64,000 nucleotides of DNA from Andeanibacterium sp036384795 (GCA_036384795.1 DASVLP010000062.1:16302-80301), one strand, 5' to 3'. Shown: positions 26,326 through 35,363, counted from the stretch's first letter. Notes: generated by a model from the letters alone, not told the origin. Numbers and translations: made by a program.

Positions 26326-26947
26326 TCCGTTTCCCGACTATGACGTGCTCGCCAAGCGCGACACCCCCGCCTGGAACCGGCAGACCCGCAAGGTGGTCGA
26401 AGAGCGGCTCGCGCTCCAGATTCCGCCCCACCCGCTCAGCGACGTCCAGCTTGCGACATTGCGCCGGGTGGTCGCGCGCGTGGTGCCCGATCCCGAAGGA
26501 CGCCCGCCGACCACGACGCTGGCGATGGTCATCAAGAAGATCGCCGAAGACGGCCGCGACGGCTATCGCCACCACGCATTGCCGGGCACGCGCGAGTGCT
26601 GGCAGCGCGGCCTCGATGCGATCGAAGCCGAAGCGCGGGTGCGCCGCGGGTATCCTTTCGCGGCCCTAGTCGATGCCGAAGCCGACACGATCCTCGAGTG
26701 CATCGCCCAAGGCGACGTCCGCGCCGCGGAATGGGAGACGCTGCCGGCGAAGGAATTCTGGTTCTGGCGGCTGCTGCTGGATTGCGTATCGGCGCACTGG
26801 GCGCAGCCTTCCTTGTGGAGCGCGATGGGCTTCGGCGGCCCGGCGAGCCCGCAAGGCTATGTCCGCACCGGGATCGACCGCCGCGACCCGTGGGAAGCAA
26901 TCGAGGCGGGCGAGACGATGCGCGGATTGCCGAGGCACCATGGTTGA
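26318..26947 (+). CDS. Gluconate 2-dehydrogenase subunit 3-like protein
   Basis: 209 residues. It matches the small (subunit 3) partner of membrane FAD dehydrogenases: LATLRRVVARVVPDPEGRPP near the N terminus and a C-terminal region with WFWRLLLDCVSAHWAQPSLW. Family members usually carry a Tat signal because the large subunit folds around FAD and is co-exported; none is present here, so the complex is probably cytoplasmic. GTG 26318 overlaps the membrane gene; its stop overlaps the GMC start by 8 nt. It is expected to form a heterodimer with the GMC protein. Confidence 0.75.
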   Translation: MADPFPDYDVLAKRDTPAWNRQTRKVVEERLALQIPPHPLSDVQLATLRRVVARVVPDPEGRPPTTTLAMVIKKIAEDGRDGYRHHALPGTRECWQRGLDAIEAEARVRRGYPFAALVDAEADTILECIAQGDVRAAEWETLPAKEFWFWRLLLDCVSAHWAQPSLWSAMGFGGPASPQGYVRTGIDRRDPWEAIEAGETMRGLPRHHG

Positions 26948-28586
26948 CGACGATCCGCAGAATGTCCCCCGCGCCGCCGGCGGCCGCGCGCCAGACGTAT
27001 TCGTGCCGGGCGGCTGGGTGCCGATGCGCGAATATCCCGAGGACGAGGAAGTCGATTTCGCGATCGTCGGCACCGGGGCGGGCGGCGGCACGCTCGCCTG
27101 CAAGCTGGCCGAGGCGGGCTTTTCGGTGGTGGCGTTCGACGCCGGGCCGTATTGGCGTCCGCTCGAGGACTTCGCCTCGGACGAAAGCGAGCAGGCCAAG
27201 CTCTACTGGACCGATCCGCGGGTGGTCGACGGGGCCAATCCGGTGAAGCTCGGCGCGAACAATTCGGGCAAGTCGGTCGGCGGCTCGACCGTCCACTTCG
27301 CGATGGTTTCGCTGCGCTTCCGGCCCGAATGGTTCAAGAGCCGCAGCAAGCTGGGCTACGGCGCCGACTGGCCGCTCGATTGGCGCGAGATGTGGGAATA
27401 CTACGGCGAGGTCGAGAAGGCGCTGCGGGTGTCCGGGCCGATCACCTATCCGTGGGGGCCCAAGCGGCCGCGCTATCCGGGGCGGGCGCATCCGCTCAAC
27501 GCGCCGGCGGTCTATCTGGCGCGCGGCGCGAAGATGCTCGGCATCGAATGGACCGAGACCCCGATCGCTACGCTCTCAGCGCCGCGGGGCAAGGCGCATC
27601 CGTGCGTTTATCGCGGGTTCTGCATCTCCGGCTGCTCGACCAACGCCAAGCAGTCGGTGCTGGTTACCTGGCTGCCGCGCGCGCTGACGGCGGGCGCGGA
27701 GATCCGTGATCTCGCGATGGTCGGAAGGATCGAGACGAAGAACGGGCGCGCGATCGGCGTGCACTACCAACGCAATGGCGAATGGCGCTTCCAGAAGGCG
27801 AAGAACGTGGTCGTTGCCGGCTACGCCATCGAGACCCCGCGGTTGCTGCTGAATTCGGCGAACGGCGAGTTTCCCGATGGTCTCGCCAATTCCTCGGGCC
27901 TCGTCGGCAAGAACCTGATGGTGCAGCTCAACCAGGCCGCGTGGGGTGAAGTGGATGAGGAAGTGCGCAGCTACAAGGCGCCTCCCAGCCTCGCGATCAG
28001 CGAGCACTGGAACTACTGCGACGAAGGCAAGGATTACCACGGCGGCTGGTGCTACATGAGCCAGGGCCCGCTACCGGTCGGCTGGGCGGGCATCCTTTCG
28101 GGCGGGCGCAACCTGTGGGGCAAGGCACTGGTCGAGGAAATGCACCGCTATAACCACGTCGTCGGCCTCAAGATGGTCGGCGAAGTGTTGCCGGACGAGC
28201 GCAACACGGTCACGCTGACCGACGAGCAGGATCAGTACGGCCTGCCGGTGCCGCGCGTCACTTTCTCGCTGCGCGAGAATGAGTACGCGATGATTTCGCA
28301 CGCGCTCGACTTCATGGACGCGAGCCTAGCCGCCGTCGGCGCGCGCAACCGCTGGCGCGAAACCGACGATACATGCCACCTTGGCGGCACAGCGCGGATG
28401 GGCAGCGACCGCGCGACAAGCGTGGTCGATGCCGATTGCCGCAGCTGGGACATCCCGAACCTGTGGATCTGCGACGGGTCGGTGTTCCCGACGGTCGGCG
28501 GGGCCAACCCCTCGTTGACGATCCAGGCGATCGCCTGCCGCACCGCCGACCGGATTTCGGAACTCTCCCGCCGTGGTGAGATTTAA
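26940..28586 (+). CDS. GMC family FAD dehydrogenase, large subunit
   Basis: 548 residues. The FAD motif DFAIVGTGAGGGTLACKLAE is at about 41-60, substrate-domain segments SVGGSTVHFAMVSLRFRPEW and CVYRGFCISGCSTNAK follow, and the C-terminal GMC signature has active-site His (CHLGGTARMG) and Asn (VGGANPSLTIQA). Such subunits oxidise gluconate, sorbitol, cellobiose or other polyols and pass electrons to the membrane. ATG 26940 is coupled to the small subunit gene. There is no signal peptide. The substrate is unknown; the next genes (SDR, GH15) suggest carbohydrate oxidation. Confidence 0.85.
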   Translation: MVDDDPQNVPRAAGGRAPDVFVPGGWVPMREYPEDEEVDFAIVGTGAGGGTLACKLAEAGFSVVAFDAGPYWRPLEDFASDESEQAKLYWTDPRVVDGANPVKLGANNSGKSVGGSTVHFAMVSLRFRPEWFKSRSKLGYGADWPLDWREMWEYYGEVEKALRVSGPITYPWGPKRPRYPGRAHPLNAPAVYLARGAKMLGIEWTETPIATLSAPRGKAHPCVYRGFCISGCSTNAKQSVLVTWLPRALTAGAEIRDLAMVGRIETKNGRAIGVHYQRNGEWRFQKAKNVVVAGYAIETPRLLLNSANGEFPDGLANSSGLVGKNLMVQLNQAAWGEVDEEVRSYKAPPSLAISEHWNYCDEGKDYHGGWCYMSQGPLPVGWAGILSGGRNLWGKALVEEMHRYNHVVGLKMVGEVLPDERNTVTLTDEQDQYGLPVPRVTFSLRENEYAMISHALDFMDASLAAVGARNRWRETDDTCHLGGTARMGSDRATSVVDADCRSWDIPNLWICDGSVFPTVGGANPSLTIQAIACRTADRISELSRRGEI

Positions 28587-29606
28587 GTGACTATGAAACA
28601 GAAACTTCCCAAACCGCCCGTGGTGGTGGTGACTGGCGCGTCGGCCGGCGTCGGCCGCGCGGTTGTGCGACGGTTCGCCAGGGACAAGGCCAGGATCGGG
28701 CTGATTGCGCGCGGGCGCGATGGCCTGGAAGGAGCAAAACGCGAGGTCGAGGCGGCGGGCGGCGAGGCGCTGATCTGCCAGTGCGACGTCGCCGATTACG
28801 CCGCGGTCGAAGCGGCGGCTGAACGGATCGAGCAGGAGCTCGGCCCGATCGACGTCTGGATCAACGCCGCATTCGCCGGCGTGCTCGCGCGCTTCGTCGA
28901 CATGAGCATGGAGGATTACGACCGCGTCACCAAAGTCACTTATCTGGGCCAGGTCCATGGCGCCCGCGCCGCGCTCGAGCGGATGCTGCCGCGCGACAAG
29001 GGCTCGATCGTCCTCGTCGGCAGCGCGCTCGCCTATCGCGGGATCCCGCTGCAATCGGCCTATTGCGGGGCGAAGCACGCGATTCAGGGGTTCGAGGATT
29101 CGTTGCGGGCCGAGCTGCTCCACGCCAAATCGAACGTGCACGTCAGCATGGTGCAATTGCCCGGGGTGAACACGCCGCAGTTCGACTGGATCAGGAATGA
29201 GATGCCGCACTTGTCCAAGCCGGCGAGCCCGCCTTATCAGCCCGAAATCCCTGCCGAGGCGATCCACTATGCCGCACACCACCGCCGCAAGGAGATCAAG
29301 CTCGGCTGGCCCACGATCGAGGCGATCTGGGGCGATCGGCTGGCTTCGCCGCTGCTCGACCGCTACCTCGCCGCGACCGGTTTCAAGGGGCAGCAGGACA
29401 AGCAGCCGGTGCCGGCCGATTACCGGGACAACCTTTACGAGCCGGTTCCCGGCGACCATGGGGCGCACGGCCGGTTCGACGGCTGGGCACGCACCCGCAG
29501 CCCGCAACTGTGGCTCACCACGCATCGGATGCAGGCGGCGCTCGGAGCCGGTGTAGCGCTCGCGGCAGGGGGACTTGCATGGCTGACGGCGCGCGCGCGG
29601 GCGTGA
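28587..29606 (+). CDS. SDR family oxidoreductase with C-terminal membrane anchor
   Basis: 339 residues. VTGASAGVGRAVVRRFARDK is the NAD(P) motif, INAAFAG replaces the usual NNAG, and GSALAYRG with YCGAKHAIQGF gives Ser-Tyr-Lys. After residue 260 comes an extension (GAHGRFDGWARTRSPQLWLT) and a terminal hydrophobic helix (AALGAGVALAAGGLAWLTA), as in the DltE/sepiapterin-like SDRs found next to GMC dehydrogenases. GTG 28587 directly follows the GMC stop; ATG 28593 is an alternative. It overlaps the GH15 start by 28 nt. Substrate unknown. Confidence 0.85.
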   Translation: MTMKQKLPKPPVVVVTGASAGVGRAVVRRFARDKARIGLIARGRDGLEGAKREVEAAGGEALICQCDVADYAAVEAAAERIEQELGPIDVWINAAFAGVLARFVDMSMEDYDRVTKVTYLGQVHGARAALERMLPRDKGSIVLVGSALAYRGIPLQSAYCGAKHAIQGFEDSLRAELLHAKSNVHVSMVQLPGVNTPQFDWIRNEMPHLSKPASPPYQPEIPAEAIHYAAHHRRKEIKLGWPTIEAIWGDRLASPLLDRYLAATGFKGQQDKQPVPADYRDNLYEPVPGDHGAHGRFDGWARTRSPQLWLTTHRMQAALGAGVALAAGGLAWLTARARA

Positions 29607-31441
29607 GCGAAAAGCGCATCGCGGATTACGCGCTGATCGGCGATGGCGAGACCGCCGCGCTGGTTCACCGTTCGGGTGCAATCGAATGGCTGTGCCTGCC
29701 GCACTTCGATTCCCCTGCGTGCTTCGCCGCGCTGCTGGGGACGGAAGAGAACGGTTGTTGGAGGTTGGCGCCGAACGAAGCCGCGACCGCCTGCCGCCGG
29801 CGCTATCGCGGCGATACGCTGGTGCTCGAAAGCGAGTTCGAAACCCCGCAGGGCACGATCGCGGTGATCGATTTCATGCCCACCTTGCGCGGCGAAGCGC
29901 CCGACGTCGTGAGGATCATCGAAGGGCGCGGCGGCAAAGTCGCGCTGACCAGCAAGCTCAAGCTGCGGTTCGATTACGGCCAGCTCAATCCGCTGGTGCG
30001 CCCGTGCGACGATGGCCGGATCCAGGCGATCTCGGGGCCCAACGGCGTCCTGCTCGACTTCGCGGTTCCGATCGAGGTCGAGGATCGCTGCTTCGTCAGC
30101 CGATTCGAGGTGGAGGAGGGCCAGCGCCTGCACTTCGTTCTTACATCGTTCGATTCCTACGCGCAGGTTCCGAAGCGGATCGACCCCGAGCTCGCCTTGC
30201 ATCAGACCTGCGACTTCTGGAACGACTGGGTCGCCGACGCCAAGGTCGAAGGGCCCTACGCGCCGCAGGTCAAACGATCGCTGATTACGCTTGGCGCCCT
30301 GGTCCACCGCCCGACCGGGGCGATGGTCGCCGCGCCCACCTCCAGCCTGCCCGAAACTCCCGGCGGCAGCCGCAACTGGGACTACCGCTTCTGCTGGCTG
30401 AGGGATTCGACGTTCATGCTGCTCGCGCTGTTGCGCGCGGGCATTCGCAAGGATGCGGAGGGCTGGTTCAACTGGCTGCGCAAGGCGATCGGCAGCGAGC
30501 CGATCGATCTGCGCCCGTTCTATCGCATCGACGGCGCCCGCCGCGCGACCGAGTGGGAAGCCGACTGGCTCGCCGGTTTCAACGGCGCGAAGCCGGTGCG
30601 CTTCGGCAACGGGGCGGCGGCGCAGCTCCAGCTCGACATCTACGGCGAGGTGATCGACACCCTATACGCTGCAAGCCGCCAGGGCATGGATCACGATGCC
30701 GACAGCGACGAGCTGGTTCGTCTGCTGGCGGACAAGCTGTGCGAGCTGTGGGAAAAGCCGGATGCAGGCATGTGGGAAGGCCGCGGCGGCAATCACCAAT
30801 ACGTTTACTCGAAAGTCATGTGCTGGGTCGGTTTCTCGCGCGCTTCGCAATGGTTCCGCGAGCGCGACGAGGAGCGGTGCGGACGTTACCAGGCACTGGC
30901 TGATAGTGTCCGGCGGGAGGTTCTGGAAAAGGGCATCGACCGCGAGCGCGGGATTTTCACTGCCGCTTACGGCGAACCCGAAATGGACGCGGCGCTGCTG
31001 CGGTTGCCGCTGGTCGGTTTCATCGATGCGAACGAGCCGGCGATGCAGGCGACGGTTGCGGCGATCGAGCAGGAGCTGCTGCACGACGGCCTGGTCTGGC
31101 GCTATCGCCCGGAGAAGTTCGAGGACGGTATCGGCGAGAGCCAGGAAGGCGCTTTCCTCGCCGCCGGCTTCTGGTTGGTCAGCGTCTATGCGCTGCAGGA
31201 TCGCTGCGATGAAGGGCGGGCATTGTTCGAAAGCCTGTGCGACCGCGCCAACGACCTTGGCTTGCTGGCCGAAGAAGCCGACGCGAACGGGCTGCTGGGC
31301 AATTTCCCCCAAGGCCTGTCCCACCTGGCGCTGGTGGTCGCGGCGATGAATCTATCGGGATACGGCCCGACGCACGAGCGGCAGAAGGATGGGCGGGCTA
31401 CATCTTCTCCTTCCAGCCCTGCGCGATCAGCCACCAGTTGA
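29579..31441 (+). CDS. Glycoside hydrolase family 15 (glucoamylase/trehalase-like)
   Basis: 620 residues with no signal peptide. An N-terminal beta-sandwich (ADYALIGDGETAALVHRSGA, IEWLCLPHFDSPACFAALLG) precedes the alpha/alpha barrel with ETPGGSRNWDYRFCWLRDST, QLDIYGEVIDTLYAASRQGM, DAGMWEGRGGNHQYVYSKVM and the late general-base region DGIGESQEGAFLAAGFWLV. This cytoplasmic GH15 group includes trehalases and glucoamylase-like enzymes. CAGGGGGAC precedes ATG 29579. The last 14 residues are low-complexity and overlap the convergent DUF4396 gene by 44 nt, as if the native stop had been lost. Confidence 0.85.
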   Translation: MADGARAGVSEKRIADYALIGDGETAALVHRSGAIEWLCLPHFDSPACFAALLGTEENGCWRLAPNEAATACRRRYRGDTLVLESEFETPQGTIAVIDFMPTLRGEAPDVVRIIEGRGGKVALTSKLKLRFDYGQLNPLVRPCDDGRIQAISGPNGVLLDFAVPIEVEDRCFVSRFEVEEGQRLHFVLTSFDSYAQVPKRIDPELALHQTCDFWNDWVADAKVEGPYAPQVKRSLITLGALVHRPTGAMVAAPTSSLPETPGGSRNWDYRFCWLRDSTFMLLALLRAGIRKDAEGWFNWLRKAIGSEPIDLRPFYRIDGARRATEWEADWLAGFNGAKPVRFGNGAAAQLQLDIYGEVIDTLYAASRQGMDHDADSDELVRLLADKLCELWEKPDAGMWEGRGGNHQYVYSKVMCWVGFSRASQWFRERDEERCGRYQALADSVRREVLEKGIDRERGIFTAAYGEPEMDAALLRLPLVGFIDANEPAMQATVAAIEQELLHDGLVWRYRPEKFEDGIGESQEGAFLAAGFWLVSVYALQDRCDEGRALFESLCDRANDLGLLAEEADANGLLGNFPQGLSHLALVVAAMNLSGYGPTHERQKDGRATSSPSSPARSATS

Positions 31442-32099
31442 CCGGATAGGCGGTGATGAACCCCGCCAGCATCGCAAGCTGCATCGCGAACCAGAACTCC
31501 GGGCTGGCGACCGGGGCGACCGCGCCATAGGCGGGCTTGAACCAGAGGAACTGGATCAGCGCCATCAACCCGTACATGCCGACCTGCCACGCGGTGATCG
31601 AGGCGAAGTCGGCCTTGACCGCGGCGAGCACTCCCTTGCCGAACGAAAGCCCGCGCATCGGGGCGATGGTGAAATACTGGAACACGATGCCGAACAGGAA
31701 GGCGACGAGGTAATCGGGAATCCACACTGCGAACGTCTTTTCTCCGAACATGCGATGCCAGCCGAACCACACCGCGATCGCCGGAAATCCGAACGCCAGC
31801 CATTCGACCACGATGTCGCCCAGGGTGCAGCCCGCGCCGCAGTGGCTCGCGCCCTTGCCGACGGCAATCGGCATAGGCGGCTTGCCCTCCTCGCCCAGAT
31901 TGCGCCCCGCAAGCCAGTAGAACGCCAGCCATAGCACCGAGCCGAACAGCGCCGTGATCGGCCAGACCAGGTTCATGATCCACATCTTCTGCGGGTGGCG
32001 CAGCAGATCGAGCACGATCACGCCGGCGCAGATGAAGCCGACGATCAACGAAACCACAGCCAGCGCGTGCAGCGCCGGCGGAAAATCCGGCCGTGGCAC
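31398..32099 (-). CDS. DUF4396 family membrane protein
   Basis: 233 residues from GTG 32099 (250 from ATG 32153). Multi-pass: an N-terminal helix (LAVVSLIVGFICAGVIVLDL), then a helix pair around the family motif SHCGAGCTLGDIVVEWLAF, then ITAYPVNWWLIAQGWKEKM at the end, typical of DUF4396. The GTG overlaps the FdhF stop as TAGTG, so it was preferred. The Cys/His motif SHCGAGC could bind a metal. It is co-transcribed with the molybdoenzyme, which it may anchor or serve with electrons (inference). Its 3' end overlaps the GH15 gene. Confidence 0.8.
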   Translation of the reverse strand: MPRPDFPPALHALAVVSLIVGFICAGVIVLDLLRHPQKMWIMNLVWPITALFGSVLWLAFYWLAGRNLGEEGKPPMPIAVGKGASHCGAGCTLGDIVVEWLAFGFPAIAVWFGWHRMFGEKTFAVWIPDYLVAFLFGIVFQYFTIAPMRGLSFGKGVLAAVKADFASITAWQVGMYGLMALIQFLWFKPAYGAVAPVASPEFWFAMQLAMLAGFITAYPVNWWLIAQGWKEKM

Positions 32100-34405
32100 T
32101 ACGCGACGACGCGCACCGGCACTGCCTTCGCCGCGGGGGTTTTCGACAGGCAATCGTGGTGCGATAGCGGGATCAGCGGGTTCATCTCGGGATAGTAGGA
32201 GGCGACGCAGCCAAGCGGGAGATCGTAGGGCGTGACGACCAGCCCGCCAACCTCGCGGTGCACGCCGTCTTCGGCGTCGCTCACCAGCGCCACCTTCTGC
32301 CCCGCCTTGAGGCCCGCGCGGTGGATTTCATCCGGGCTCATCAGCAGCACGTCGCGCGTCCCCTCGATCCCGCGCATGCGGTCGGAATAGCCGTAGATCG
32401 TGGTGTTGAACTGGTCGTTCGAGCGCAAGGTGACCAGCCGGTAACGCCCCGGCGCGTCGTCGAACCCGGTGGACTGCAGCACGTCGGGCACCGTGAACTC
32501 GCACTTGCCGCTCTCGGTTTCCCAGATGCGCTCGCGCGCCTTGTTGCCCTTGTAGAATCCGCCGGGGGTGAACATCCGCTGGTTGAAGTCCTTGAATTTC
32601 TTTGGATAGCATTCCTCGATCAGGTCGCGCACGCGCGCGTAGTCGGCCATCCACTCGTCCCATTTGACCTTGGGATTGGGCGGTAAGGTGGCCTTCGCCA
32701 GCCGCGCGACGATGGTCAGCTCCGACAGCAGATGCGCGCTAGCGGGCGCGCGCTTGCCGACCGAGCCATGGATCATGCTCAGGCTGTCTTCCATCGTCAC
32801 CGTCTGCGGGCCCGAAAGCTGGACGTCCTCCTCGCTGCGGCCGAGGCACGGCAGCAGGTAGGCAACTTCGCCGTTGATCAGGTGGCTGCGGTTCAATTTG
32901 GTCGCGATCTGGACGGTGAGGCGCATGTCGGGCCAGGCGGCTTCCATCTTCTCCCGCTCGGGGATTGCGCGGACGAAATTGCCGCCCAGGCTGACGAACG
33001 CCTTGATCTTGCCGGAGAGGATGCCTTCGCAGGCCTCGACCGTGTTGACGCCTTTTTCCATCGGCGGCTCGAACCCGAACAGCTTCTTCAGCTTGTCGTT
33101 CGGCACCAGCTCAGGCTTTTCCGATATGCCGACCGTACGCTGGCCTTGAACGTTCGAATGGCCGCGCACCGGGGAAATGCCCGCGCCTTCCTTGCCGATA
33201 TTGCCGCGCAGCGCGAGGAGATTGACCAGCATGCCGATGGACTGCGAACCATGGACCTGCTGGGTCAGGCCCATGCCGTAGATTCCCACGCAAGTCTTCG
33301 CATCGCAATAGATGTCGGCCGCGATCTCCAGGTCGCGTTGGGGGATGCCGGATTCGCGTTCGATCGCCTCCCAGCTGGTCGCGTCGACTTTCGCCTTGAA
33401 TGCGTCCAAGTCCTTGGTGTGCTGGGCAATGAAGTCGAGGTCGAGAACATGCTCGCCCTTCAGTGCGTTGGCTTTGTCCTCGCGGGCGAACACGTGCTTG
33501 CACAGCCCCATGATCGCCGCGATGTCGCCGCCCGGGCGGACCTGGAAATAAAGCGACGAGATTGGCGTCGCCTTTTGGGTCAGCATCTGAACCGGGTTCT
33601 GCGGATCGACGAATTCGAGCAGGCTCTTTTCGCGCAGCGGATTGAAGGTGACGATCTTCGCCCCGCGCTCGACCGCGCTCTTGAGCGTGTGCAGGAAGCG
33701 CGGGCTGTTCGAGCCGGTGTTCTGGCCGAAGAAGAACAGCGCCTCGGTCTTCTCGATGTCGGACAGCTTGCAGGTGCCGACCGGCGAGCCGGTGACTTTC
33801 TTCAGGCCAACCGAAGTCGTCTCGTGGCACATGTTCGAGCTGTCGGGCAGGTTGTTGTGGCCGTAGAGCCGGGCGAACAGGGCGTAGAGGAACGAGGTCT
33901 CGAGGCTCGCGCGGCCCGAGGTGTAGAACACCGTGGACTTGGGATCGAGGGCCTTCAGTTCCGCGCCAATCGCGGCAAATGCCTCATCCCATCCGACGGG
34001 GACATACTTGTCGCTCGCCGGGTCATAGCGCATCGGATGGGTGATGCGGCCGGCCTGTTCGAGCTCGAAGTCGGTCCAGTTCTTGAGTTCGCTCACGGTG
34101 TGCTGGTCGAAGAACTCCGGCGTGCAGCGCCGGCTGGTCGCTTCCCATAAGGTGGCTTTCGCGCCGTTCTCGCAGAATTCGAACTTGTGGTAGTTCGCAG
34201 GCTTGGTCCACGCGCACGACACGCACATGAATCCGCCCGGCTTGTTCTGGCGCATCAGCGTTTCGGTGATCGCCGGATTGTCGAGCTCGGCGCCGAACAC
34301 CCGGCTCATGCCCCTGACCGAGCCCCACCCGCCGGCGGGGCCTTCATATTGAACGGTGTCGGGGTCCTGGGTTGCGGCGGGATCGCCTGCGCGCACCTCT
34401 TCCAT
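32099..34405 (-). CDS. FdhF/YdeP family molybdopterin oxidoreductase
   Basis: 768 residues. YdeP-type proteins are formate-dehydrogenase-like molybdo-bis-MGD enzymes linked to acid or stress resistance. Seen here: N-terminal VSCAWTKPANYHKFEFCENG, the active-site region DSSNMCHETTSVGLKKVTGS with a Cys as likely Mo ligand, FFFGQNTGSNSPRFLHTLKS, GISPVRGHSNVQGQRTVGIS, and the C-terminal MGD-binding domain with LRSNDQFNTTIYGYSDRMRG. There is no Tat signal, so it is cytoplasmic. Transcription probably starts at the EcfG promoter 34441-34465. It is the first gene of an operon with DUF4396. The reaction is not established for this family. Confidence 0.9.
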   Translation of the reverse strand: MEEVRAGDPAATQDPDTVQYEGPAGGWGSVRGMSRVFGAELDNPAITETLMRQNKPGGFMCVSCAWTKPANYHKFEFCENGAKATLWEATSRRCTPEFFDQHTVSELKNWTDFELEQAGRITHPMRYDPASDKYVPVGWDEAFAAIGAELKALDPKSTVFYTSGRASLETSFLYALFARLYGHNNLPDSSNMCHETTSVGLKKVTGSPVGTCKLSDIEKTEALFFFGQNTGSNSPRFLHTLKSAVERGAKIVTFNPLREKSLLEFVDPQNPVQMLTQKATPISSLYFQVRPGGDIAAIMGLCKHVFAREDKANALKGEHVLDLDFIAQHTKDLDAFKAKVDATSWEAIERESGIPQRDLEIAADIYCDAKTCVGIYGMGLTQQVHGSQSIGMLVNLLALRGNIGKEGAGISPVRGHSNVQGQRTVGISEKPELVPNDKLKKLFGFEPPMEKGVNTVEACEGILSGKIKAFVSLGGNFVRAIPEREKMEAAWPDMRLTVQIATKLNRSHLINGEVAYLLPCLGRSEEDVQLSGPQTVTMEDSLSMIHGSVGKRAPASAHLLSELTIVARLAKATLPPNPKVKWDEWMADYARVRDLIEECYPKKFKDFNQRMFTPGGFYKGNKARERIWETESGKCEFTVPDVLQSTGFDDAPGRYRLVTLRSNDQFNTTIYGYSDRMRGIEGTRDVLLMSPDEIHRAGLKAGQKVALVSDAEDGVHREVGGLVVTPYDLPLGCVASYYPEMNPLIPLSHHDCLSKTPAAKAVPVRVVA

Positions 34406-34440
34406 AGCTGAGCTCCTCTGGATTTCGCCCCTGAAGGCTT

Positions 34441-34465
34441 AACGGGAGGCTGTTGGATGGGTTCC
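34441..34465 (-). promoter_or_regulatory. EcfG-type general stress promoter (minus strand)
   Basis: Reading the minus strand, GGAAC (34465-34461), 16 nt, then CGTT (34444-34441) match the EcfG consensus exactly. It starts inside the short gap after the oxidase operon and drives fdhF/ydeP, whose ATG is about 36 nt downstream. Confidence 0.65.
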
Positions 34466-34467
34466 GC

Positions 34468-34737
34468 TCACATGCGGGTGAGGAAGTCCGCGGAAGAGAG
34501 GATCAGCAGCACCGAAATCCACACGAACCCCGCGGCGGCGGCGAGCCGCGGAATTCCGCCTTCGCGGCGCATCTCCATGAAGAACCATAGCACCAGGCCC
34601 GCCTTGGCGGTGGCGATCGCATAGGCGACGGGCGCCTTGAGAGCCCCGAGCGGCAGGAAGGCCATGAATACGGTCAGCGCCAGCAGCGCGAGCAGCGCCG
34701 CCCACACGGCCACCATGCGCAGCGCCTCGCCCCTCAT
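34468..34737 (-). CDS. Cytochrome c oxidase subunit IV family (caa3 type)
   Basis: 89 residues with three membrane helices (VAVWAALLALLALTVFMAFL; APVAYAIATAKAGLVLWFFM; AAGFVWISVLLILSSADFL). The family signature is the loop LVLWFFMEMRREGG. It is the last gene of the Alternative Complex III-caa3 operon, coupled to subunit III by ATGA. It is a small structural subunit of the caa3-type oxidase with no redox centre. Confidence 0.8.
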   Translation of the reverse strand: MRGEALRMVAVWAALLALLALTVFMAFLPLGALKAPVAYAIATAKAGLVLWFFMEMRREGGIPRLAAAAGFVWISVLLILSSADFLTRM

Positions 34738-35363
34738 TTGACCCCTGCGAGGTAGAGCGTCGGGAACAGGAAGATCCACACGATGTCGACCAGGTGCCAG
34801 TAGAGCGCGATGTTGCCGACGAACGTTGCCGAACGATCGTTGCGGGCCTTGCGGTTGAATGCGGTGAAGATCAGCAGCCCGATACCGGTCGTCACGTGCA
34901 CCGCGTGCAGTCCGGTGGCGAGATAATAGAGGTCCATGAACAGCCGCTCGAACGGGCTGCTGAAGTCGGCGGGCGGGGTGCCCGGCATCAGCCCCTCGTG
35001 ATATTCGCCTGCGTACTCGACGGCCTTCAGCACCAGGAACGCCATGCCCAGCGCCGCCGCCGCGCCCAGCGCACGGCCGCACCATTGGGGCGCGCCGCCG
35101 CGCGCCGCCGTCACCGCCAGCGCGGCGAACAGGCTGGAGGTCAGCAGCACTGCCGTGTTGGCGGTGCCGATCCACAGCTTCAGGTGGTGCGCGGCATCGA
35201 TGTAGGATTGCTCGTGATGCAAGCGCAGCGCCAGCGCGGCGGCGAAGATCCCCCCGAACAGCATGATCTCGCTCGCGAGGAAGACCAGCATGCCGAGCCG
35301 GCCGGCTTCGTGCTGGCGGTGAAGCTCGAAGAACGGTTCGTGCAGGGCGCCCTCGTCAGCCAT
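34734..35363 (-). CDS. Cytochrome c oxidase subunit III
   Basis: 209 residues, five membrane helices as in short caa3-type subunit III. Motifs: LGMLVFLASEIMLFGGIFAA (the SE of the family), AVEYAGEYHEGLMPG (the Y-E pair) and TGLHAVHVTTGIGLLIF, ending ALYWHLVDIVWIFLFPTLYL. It stabilises subunit I and proton uptake. It overlaps both neighbours (COX I by 8 nt, subunit IV by 4 nt). Confidence 0.9.
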   Translation of the reverse strand: MADEGALHEPFFELHRQHEAGRLGMLVFLASEIMLFGGIFAAALALRLHHEQSYIDAAHHLKLWIGTANTAVLLTSSLFAALAVTAARGGAPQWCGRALGAAAALGMAFLVLKAVEYAGEYHEGLMPGTPPADFSSPFERLFMDLYYLATGLHAVHVTTGIGLLIFTAFNRKARNDRSATFVGNIALYWHLVDIVWIFLFPTLYLAGVK

